From the NCBI GenBank assembly GCA_035578155.1, contig JAPWDM010000014.1, forward strand, positions 10,829,501 through 10,893,500: a DNA stretch of 64,000 nucleotides. The letters run 5' to 3'. The position numbers and the translations under genes are program-made. Positions 56,661-64,000 of the stretch are shown one piece after another. The notes under the pieces are model-generated. The model was not told the origin of the DNA. It saw only the letters and a list, made by a program, of their open reading frames with translations, and made no database searches. The number at the start of each line of letters is the position of its first letter. The first letter of the stretch is position 1. Source of the DNA: Brachynemurus nebulosus (Eukaryota > Arthropoda > Insecta > Neuroptera > Myrmeleontidae).

Positions 56661-57105
56661 GTGCAATAAGTGCGGGAAATTGTCGATTGCTCACGTTCGC
56701 GCGCTCATTCGCTTGAGTGAGGCAATCGACAATCCCGCACAAGTTGCACATGCTATTTTTTATTACGAATTTCACATACTTTTTTCTATTATTATCACTA
56801 TTTTTGACATTTTTATTACTTTTTAAAATAATATTTTTAAGTGTTCGTCTTTTTTTTCTGAATTAATTATCGTTTAAATTACTTTGTTGGTGGTTTCTAT
56901 AGAAATAATTATGAAATTTTTATTAAATGAAAAATTAAGAGGCGGCTTTGCGTGTTTTGATTAAATTTTGCGTGTTTTATTGTCAATTTGCGTGTGGAAA
57001 GTTACTTTCCACACGCAAAAAAGTATGCGGGAAGAGTACAGCAGCTATTTTGCGTACAGAAATGCGTGCGCCAAGTTAGTACTTCTCCCGCATGGGTAAT
57101 AAAAA
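56661..57105. repeat. Cluster of three hairpins with GTGYGGAAA-type stems
   Basis: Hairpin 1 (56661-56749): GTGCGGGAAATTGTCGATTG pairs with CAATCGACAATCCCGCAC, with an outer GTGCAA/TTGCAC pair and a GC-rich loop (TTCGCGCGCTCATTCGC). Hairpin 2 (56990-57015): GCGTGTGGAAAGT with ACTTTCCACACGC. Hairpin 3 (57025-57093): ATGCGGGAAGAGTAC with GTACTTCTCCCGCAT. ATTTTTTATTAC before and GTAATAAAAAATTA after the last two hairpins are also inverted. A related hairpin is at 17849-17947. The function is unknown. Confidence 0.7.
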
Positions 57106-57221
57106 ATTATTTTCAGTTTTCTTAGGGTTATCTACCTTAAAAGGAAAAACAGAACCGTTATAAGACCACTCTCGTGTCCGTCCGTCAGCCATTAAACAGC
57201 TATGAAACCATACTTTTTATT

Positions 57222-57513
57222 ATCTATGAACAGTCTCTGATACCAAGAGTCAATACCAAGACTATAATTGTGGTTCCAAGACCAATGCTAAACCCCAAAC
57301 TCTTGAGAAACTATAAGAAACCCTAAAGTTTCCCAGATATAAAATTTTTCGAAAAGCTCTAGTGTGCCTTAATAATATTAAATATTTACTAGAATTTTTG
57401 GAAATTACGTAAAAATCTTCAACACATCACAATTGGAACGGAGACTGAATTTTTTACTAGACCAAGATCACGATTATAGAAACCTTGTTTTTGGGCTGTA
57501 TGTGTTCATCGCT
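57222..57513. mobile_element. Diverged AAGACC hAT copy (candidate)
   Basis: ATACCAAGAGTCAATACCAA and TTCCAAGACCAATGCTAAAC resemble the AAGACC elements in a decayed form. ACTAGACCAAGATCACGATT follows, and TGTTCATCGCTA at 57502 resembles the family end TGCTCATCACTA. The left end is not clear. Confidence 0.45.
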
Positions 57514-58429
57514 ATCAATAAACTCCTAGAGTGTGTTAGAACTTTAAGGGAAGACGTTTCGTTTGAACAATTGATTCAAAGGAAAGGGTGCACCTAGGTA
57601 CTTTCTGATGTTTCTTGTCGCCACTTCCAAGCAATTTTTGAATCGCATTGTAATCGATACTGTATAGTGCGCGTATTCATGCATAGAAGAAGGCAACGAC
57701 GAAGAACGCACACACACACACACACACACACAACTTTCTTCATCATCTTGTTCGGCGATGAACGGCGGGTATCATCATCCTCTTCACTGACTGACTGACT
57801 AGAAGAGCTACATCAGAGCATGGGACTACAGCAAGCATATAGATACAACACAGTAAAAGTCACACACATACACACATTTGAGACACACAAAGAGACAGAC
57901 AAACTATTGTTTTATTAAATAGGCCTTCACTCGCTCGTTCGCTCGCTCGCTCGCCCGATTATTGTGTGTGGAGCCTGCACGTTGTCTGCTGTAACCATAG
58001 TGACTGATATGTCTTGTTTATAGGCGCCTAGTAGAGCCTGCGGCATTTAAAACGTAACTAACCATCTTTAAAATAACAATTCGAACTATTAAATATATTA
58101 TTATATTGTACCTGTGTATACGGTGTATTTTGTTGGTATGTATAGATCATTATAATCATAAATTTAGGCCTTTTTTCTCTGTTTATTTGTTTGTTTAATA
58201 GGCCAACTACTCAACTACATTTATCTGTCTAACTATATGTATAAGAGGTACCACCTATTTAAGTATTGAAATTTGATTTGAAACAAATTGATTATGTAAT
58301 GTTTGTAAAGGAATTGAATTTTTTTTTATTCAATAATTATTAATTAATTATTAATTAATAAATTTTTAATTATGATTTGATTGGATAAAAAATAAATCTG
58401 TTTACTTATTTGTAATTGGTAATCGTTTT
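57514..58429. other. Less AT-rich stretch with simple repeats
   Basis: It contains an AC tract (57707-57731), ACTGACTGACTG (57785-57800), ACACACATACACACA (57862-57877) and GCTCGTTCGCTCGCTCGCTC (57932-57953). The 61-codon minus-strand frame at 57544-57729 starts inside the AC tract. The even composition between about 57540 and 58040 suggests unique DNA (for example a regulatory or untranslated region), but no promoter element or exon could be recognised. Confidence 0.45.
57707..57731. repeat. (AC)n microsatellite
   Basis: About 12 AC units in a locally less AT-rich stretch. Confidence 0.9.
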
Positions 58430-58885
58430 TTGGTTCTTGAATGGCGTCAAGAATGATTATTTATTGCAAATTTTTTGGTTCCGAGTCTACCACAGTAACA
58501 GAAATATTTTGATTGCTTTTGAAATATTAAAATCTTTTTTCTTTCAAATTGAATATTTTCATGCACACTTTAGATTTTAGAATTACCTGAACAATTTTGG
58601 TTTTAGGCCTGTCTGCTGGTCCATCTGAGTGTTCGAACATTCCGCTAAATTTTTTGGAATTGTGTGGTTTGGTTCCTAGATGATCCTCTACGAATTTCGT
58701 CCCAACTATAGAGTCATGATAGCCACGGTACTACTTAATCCGATATCTTATCCGATAATAAATTGCTACTGGTTCGATATCACTTAAATTTTGAGGGTCC
58801 CCCAGGCTTAAGCTATATATGATCCCCTATACTCTATCGGATTTCAATACTATCGGAGTAAGGATAGTTCTGTAGCTATTTAGTA
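58430..58885 (-). repeat. Repeat P, second copy (reversed)
   Basis: Reversed match to 33440-33990: TTGGTTCCGAGTCTACCACA, GAACAATTTTGGTTTTAGGC, CTGTCTGCTGGTCCATCTGA, then two unit remnants (GGTTTGGTTCCTAGATGATC and TATGATCCCCTATACTCTAT, ending ATCGGAGTAAGGATA). Confidence 0.65.
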
Positions 58886-58992
58886 TTGGCATTTTGTCAG
58901 CAAATATTTCTAATAAATAATATTTTATGCTGCTTTTAAAAATTGAGTTTAAGCTTAAATAAAACTATATTTTAAAAGTTAAACCTAGTTAA

Positions 58993-59376
58993 CTTCCCAT
59001 TAAAAGTTAACGTAATGGGTCCGATTTTTGGATTCGCTAATTTGGACGTATCTCCACGTTTCAAGGTCACTAGAATCCCAATCCATCGTTTTTAGCGTGG
59101 TGTCTGTGTATGCGTTCGTTCATTTCTTAGTTCTTGAGTTTTCTTTTGTCCCGCATATCTCGAGAACAAATAATGATATCGACTTCGGACCAAGCTTATT
59201 AGATGCGTAAATAAAAAATGAAGACCAGATAAAGTTTGCAGAAAATTCAGATTAGAGATTTGTTTTTTACAATAAAAAAAAAGTTTTTGTGAAATATTTT
59301 TCGTCTTGAAGTTCTTTGTTTGGGGTGCAAGGGCATGTGCAATAGTCTCTAGTCCTTAAAGGCACCTAATGGGAAA
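58993..59376 (-). mobile_element. CTTCCCATT element, copy 2 (reversed), TTAA-flanked
   Basis: The 384-bp element is flanked by TTAA on both sides (58989-58992, 59377-59380). The left end is CTTCCCATT and the right end AATGGGAA(A). It aligns in reverse with 10171-10805 (CCACGTTTCAAGGTCACTAG, TTTTTAGCGTG, TGTCTGTGTATGCGTTCGTT, AATAGTCTCTAGTC) but lacks about 250 bp of the interior. TTAA duplication is the piggyBac signature; the ends do not show the usual CCC start, so this is tentative. The 60-codon frame at 59028-59210 lies within it and is not a gene. Confidence 0.75.
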
Positions 59377-59380
59377 TTAA

Positions 59381-61903
59381 TAGTGTTGATAGATCTCCCT
59401 ACCCAAATTTTTTTCTTCTTTCTTCTCAGTGAGTTTTTAAATAAACTCACAGTCAATATGTAAAACGTTCTCATTTATCTAAACTCGATTTACTAGTAAA
59501 CTCAGTTTAAACTCAGTTTTTAAAATCAACCGTTAATATGCAATCGAAAATATGCAGTATTCACGTTACAGTAAAAACAGAAAAGATTAGGTACTCCCAC
59601 AAAAGTAGAAAATTGTGTAAATAACATTTAGAAATGTAATTTCCAAGACGTACTTTAAAAATATTTAGGTAAACCATAAAATCAAAATTTATTCTTCCAT
59701 TAAGACAGAAATATCTATAAGTGTCCGTCAAAACTTAACAAAATGACGCTATATCAATCATATTATGATACATTCAATCTGTTTGAAAATAATATGGTAA
59801 CCGAAAATTATACAACAATTTTTTTTTTTATTTTTTTTTCCACGTTAATTTTATGTTAGTTTTACAAACAAGGTGTCGATGATGAGAATGCCCTCTGGTT
59901 TGAGATAAGTAGGTGTTATATAGGTCCTTATATAATTATACGATATTGACTTTAGTATCATTTTTATTTTATTTTTTTGGTTTTGGTTGTTATCATTTGA
60001 TTTTTCGTGGTACGGTTGTTATTTATGAATTAACACGCATGCGTGATTATGGTCATTATGTAGCATTTTTTTTTAATATCGACACCCAAAGGCATTCTTC
60101 GTATAAAAAGTATAATAAAATCTGTAAATGTTATATACCATGTGAGTTTTTTGAGAGTTGCCATTTCTATTACAACCAAATTTTTATGATAGAAATGGTA
60201 CTGGAAAAGGTTCTTTTTTTGGATGTAATGGAAATGTAACCAAGCAAAACACTATCGGTTGAAGTAGCCTCAAGTACATATGTCATTTTTACCGCCTAAC
60301 TGATAAATTAAAGAAAAATTAAAAAATTAAACTTGGGCAAAAAAATTTTTTTTGCTCATTTATGTTGTTAATTAATGCATTAGATCAGTTTTATCGAAAA
60401 ATTAATATATAGTCTCGTTTAAAAATCTATAAGTTTGTATCATAGCTCGAAAACCATAAGAGCTACAAAGCTCCCGAATATAGCAATCGGTTGCCCCCGT
60501 CGATATCTACAACACTTATTTAAACAATTTTTCGATTAAATCAACGGTTTGGCTGTAATAAGAATGGCAATTCTCGAAAAACTCACACAGTATATTATTA
60601 GTAGAATTGTATACATATTTATACATTTTGTTTAACGGCCAGCTAAAAGTATCATGCAAATTTGATTTTAATTTAGAATTGAATTCTTAGTTAATGTCTG
60701 TCTTCTTGCTTATTTGTTGGAAATAATATTTGACCTTGAATATCACAGTCATTGTGAACCCCGGATTCTACAAACAAAGAGATTAGTTAAAACTATTTGA
60801 TTTCAACGCCGTGTTATTTATTTATTTATTACTGAAATTTTCAAGGATATAGTTTCAAAATGAAAAATATTTGTTATTGTGAGTACACCCCTGGTTAGAA
60901 TCATCTAACGTATAAAGAATCCAGATGATACCATACAATATTCTGAAAGTCACATCACGGAAACGGTAAAATTTTTTGAATCGTTTTTCAGTCGCCAAGT
61001 GCATTCTGGACATACATTAAGTTAGGGTTCCGTAGTCATAATTGGGATAAAATATGGTAGCCGGAGGGGCGAGTACAAATTAAACGCATCTTTGAGGCTC
61101 AATATTTCGTAAACCGGACTCTTGTGATGACCCAGACACCCGGATGTGACAACCGGACGGACATGACGAAATTAAGACTTCGATAACCAAAGAGCAAGTA
61201 TACCTACATAATGAACCGAGACTTCAAAAGCTGAGGCATGAACAAAAATACTAAATTGGGTTGAAGAAAAGATTGGGGTTAATCTGACCCTCGAGTGTGC
61301 TCCCTGCAGGTTAATTTTGATATAGAGAAAAAAATTGTTATGCGGTCTTTTTTATGCAATTTTTATTTTTTTGACTTTTTAAAGCGGTTTTTTAATTTTT
61401 TTTTTTAAATGTCCATCAAAGTGCACAATAAGAAAGGGAAGTAATAAAAAGTAAGAAATTTGGACGTTAGTTTGCAATAAAGTTATTTATTAACTCTTTT
61501 TAAGCATTTAATTAGTACACTGCATAAAAATATATGTTATTACATCATTAAGTTTCTGCACATATGTATATTAAAATCTTCTCTCGTGCAAATTAATGTT
61601 TTATCTACTTTAGAAAAGTAACTTTTGAATGAAACTTTTTTATGTGGTGGATCAGGAACTACATAAATTTTTTTTACAGTCTGTGGAGCGAGCTATACTT
61701 TTTAATTATTTGTCAAATTCTGAATTTTTTTTACATTTTCTTTTTGTTTCTATCCACCGCATAAGAAGGAGTATGCCAGAATTAGTGAATTCTAGGTATT
61801 AATTCTAGATATTAATTTTTAAGGAACTGTCGATTTTTACCTGGAATTATAAGGGGAAGCTGCAGAAAACCTTTACGAACATAGCTGATCGGAAGGCTTA
61901 CTA
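59381..61903. other. AT-rich DNA without recognisable gene
   Basis: The longest frame (59913-60239, 108 codons, plus) begins with a hydrophobic segment (TLVSFLFYFFGFGCYHLIF) and then turns polar, but it matches no family I know and its codons are compositional; not called. At 60992-61040 a fragment with CATTAAGTTAGGGTTCCGTA also occurs inside the element at 47828-48524. Confidence 0.45.
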
Positions 61904-62710
61904 CACGGAGAGAAAATTCATATAAAAATTACTGTGCTCAGCACTACAATCGACGTGTAAAAGGCGAACATATTCAATTTTGTACGGTAAAAATATAAAA
62001 ATTATAATTAATCATAGAAAATTTAAAGGATAGAATATTGTTTCCGTAATATTAGTTCCGTAAAATTTGTAAAACAGCACAGTTCCATTGCCGACAAAAA
62101 AATATTTTTTAATTGTTTTTCTTAGAAAAATTACCATGCTGTATTATAATATTTGAAATGCTATCTGCTAATAGTAGAAAGAAAAAAATATAAAGAAGGT
62201 TGTGTTTGTTGTGAACGCTGTTGAAATGTACCTCACTCATAGCAAGTCACATAGCCAACCATAGGTGTGGACGACCAACTTGGTCGGACGTGTCGGACCA
62301 AGCACCTTGATTCATTAGAGTCTTACAAGCAGCAAGCAGTATTCATTACACTGACTAGAGGACGGGGATGTCACCGTTTAATTCATCATTATGTTACTTC
62401 ACTATCTTTAGTATTAGAATATATTGTTGAACGAAAGTCGGAACAGGTCGGGCATCTTCGAAGTTTTTACAGGTACAGCTCAAGCAACATAAGGTTGCGG
62501 GTCAGATGCGCAAATGAAAGAGTACGACAACAAGCATTAAACTATAACATATATGCATAAGAGTGTGATAAAAGTTGGGTTAGCACATTAAATTTTACCA
62601 TGCTAGCACATATTTTTTATTTTGGTCGTCGATCGCTCACGCATTATAAGAGAGCATGGTAATTTTTCTGAAATTTTATCTAAAAAAATTATATGATTTT
62701 TCTCTCCGTG
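61904..62710 (+). mobile_element. CACGGAGAG TA-type element, copy 3 (intact)
   Basis: The 807-bp element begins CACGGAGAGAAAATTCATAT and ends GATTTTTCTCTCCGTG with TA on both sides (61902-61903, 62711-62712). It is the reference uninterrupted copy: ACTACAATCGACGTGTAAAA, the less AT-rich core with GACCAACTTGGTCGGAC and GGTTGCGGGTCAGATGCGCA, then GCTAGCACAT and GAGAGCATGGTAATTTTTCT. The core holds a 97-codon frame (next entry). No transposase motif. Confidence 0.9.
62267..62560 (+). CDS. 97-codon frame in CACGGAGAG element; function unknown
   Basis: Starts MDDQLGRTCRTKHLDSLESY and ends RCANERVRQQALNYNIYA. No domain, signal peptide or membrane segment is recognised. The last third aligns with the minus-strand frame at 23585-23785 and shares the same stop codon. 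The element core is less AT-rich than its ends, which can open frames by chance. The shared frame may be real or may reflect copy identity only. Confidence 0.25.
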   Translation: MDDQLGRTCRTKHLDSLESYKQQAVFITLTRGRGCHRLIHHYVTSLSLVLEYIVERKSEQVGHLRSFYRYSSSNIRLRVRCANERVRQQALNYNIYA

Positions 62711-62712
62711 TA

Positions 62713-64000
62713 GTCAACAAGAATCATTTTCTTTTCGGCCACAATTTATTTCAATTCCTTAAAAATAAAACTTGGGTTTCCAAAACTTCTACAGTAAAAT
62801 TTACGTTAGCGTTGTAAGGTATTCATAAATTAGAGTATATACTTAATATCAGTCTCATTAATTTAAAAACTTTGAGATAATAATCCAAAAAAAAAATTTA
62901 TCGCAGACATGAAATACTATACCTATTATATTATTGATGCCTCATTTTTAACACCGAAAAAATAAAAATAAAAGTTTCCTTCATTATAATCTAATTGCCA
63001 ATTATTGTTCTCAACTAAACCTGTAAGTTTAGGTCCTCTACGTAAATAATAATAATCATAATTTTGTTAAGTGTGAAAAAATACTATAAAATATTTTTTT
63101 TTAGAATCAGGCAGACAAATTTACAGTCAGATAACTAGAGACAAAGTGTAAAATAAAATTGACGATCCAGAGGCGTTTTCGTTATAAAAAAATAAACTTA
63201 TAAAATACACTCATTCATGGGCTATTAATTGTAGCTTGGCGTTAAAGTCATCGCCATCAACCAACTCTTTAAAGCATTCGTTTCCACAGAACAGTCGCTT
63301 CGCATAAAAATTCTTCTAGCAATATATTTGCTGAGTCAAGACCGTAAAACGCACCTTAAGGGGGTTCTTCCGTGTGACGGCCTGTTTTTTAAGCATTTTT
63401 GGGGAATTTTTTTTGACGACCAATGAAAAGTGTAACATATATTCATTAAACAAAATATAAAATTAACATTGATTAGTAGAAATATACATAAACAAATTTA
63501 TTTATACAATTCAGCATAAATTTATTGAATTAATCGATAATTTTGTAATTATTTTAATGACACTTGTCATGATTTGCGTATATATCATTTGGGGAAGCAA
63601 AGATTTTTTATTAATTAATTTGATTTAATATGTTGATTTAATATTTCTTTAAAGTTTTCAGTATTCTAAACATTCACGAGGTTGTTTGTTGCATTTCGAT
63701 AGATATTTAATCTTTTCATACTTCAACAAAGTATTGAATATTTCACAAATCGTTAAGTATTTTCGTTTATTTAGAGCATTTATTTTACTCGAGAGGTTTA
63801 CTCGAGATTCCTTAAAAATGATGTATTTTTTTAGAATTTTTTTCCCAAGAACGGAAGTAAATATCAATTTCGAACTTTGTGCACATATTTATTAAGTACT
63901 AAACTACACAAAAAAAATTTTTCAAGGAAAAATATAAAAAAGTGTCCATTTTATAGATAGTGCAGTGTGACGATCCGAAAATCCAATGCCTTGTTGGTGG
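62713..64000. other. AT-rich DNA without recognisable gene
   Basis: Nothing recognisable. The overlapping 69-codon frames on opposite strands at 63658-63895 are compositional. Confidence 0.5.

Noticed and set aside
59913..60239. 108-codon frame with hydrophobic N-terminal segment
   Set aside because: No family recognised; Phe/Tyr/Ile-rich composition is expected from AT-rich DNA; no second copy or supporting signals.

Overview
This is an AT-rich eukaryotic window (about 70% A+T by eye, not counted). I see no convincing multi-exon host gene, no rRNA, no CRISPR array and no bacterial-style gene organisation. It is dominated by short DNA transposons and MITEs, by foldback palindromes, and by (AT)n arrays embedded in a dispersed repeat. 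The element types (mariner, pogo/Tigger-like, hAT MITEs with 8-bp duplications, tRNA-derived SINE heads) and the base composition point to an arthropod, most likely an insect. The species cannot be told from the sequence. Nearly all open frames longer than 60 codons are chance frames or run through repeats, including (IY)n translations of (AT)n. The coding remnants I can support are pieces of transposases or other element proteins.

Layout. 1-10 kb: an AAGACC-rich hAT MITE (991-1460); an old CAGGGG-type hAT (2724-4003) holding an (AT)n repeat copy; a short foldback (5268-5450); a 'CACGGAGAG' TA-type element holding a nested hAT MITE (5643-6897); a palindromic relative of it (8185-8396). 10-17 kb: a CTTCCCATT element, a small hairpin, a hAT MITE inserted in a possible SINE head, a 1.65-kb foldback (13341-14987), and an element with repeated CCTAAGTCC motifs (15319-16809) that carries a nested MITE. 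17-27 kb: hairpins, two CACTGAGAA elements, a GATGC-rich element, an element with a broken Cys-rich zinc-finger coding remnant (22438-23320), a further CACGGAGAG element, a palindrome, and a Harbinger-like MITE (26634-27306). 29-36 kb: three small hAT MITEs, one larger hAT MITE with AGTCGACTAA motifs, a tandem-unit repeat, two (AT)n repeat copies and the second AAGACC element. 36-44 kb is largely single-copy-looking AT-rich DNA with one tRNA-like SINE head. 44-53.5 kb: a TA-flanked element with a decayed protein remnant, a mariner nested in a Tigger-like MITE (46362-47549), an element with 9-bp flanking repeats (47828-48524), a fourth (AT)n repeat copy, two MITEs, and a psq-HTH-bearing element (52203-53551). 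54-64 kb: a partial hAT copy, a SINE head, a hairpin cluster, simple repeats, second copies of two families, and a further CACGGAGAG element.

Taken together, the window reads as intergenic or intronic DNA built by repeated insertion of non-autonomous DNA elements, often into one another. No set of genes here works as a pathway. The most informative structures are the nestings, the foldbacks made from duplicated termini, and several elements whose ends carry arrays of short family-specific motifs.
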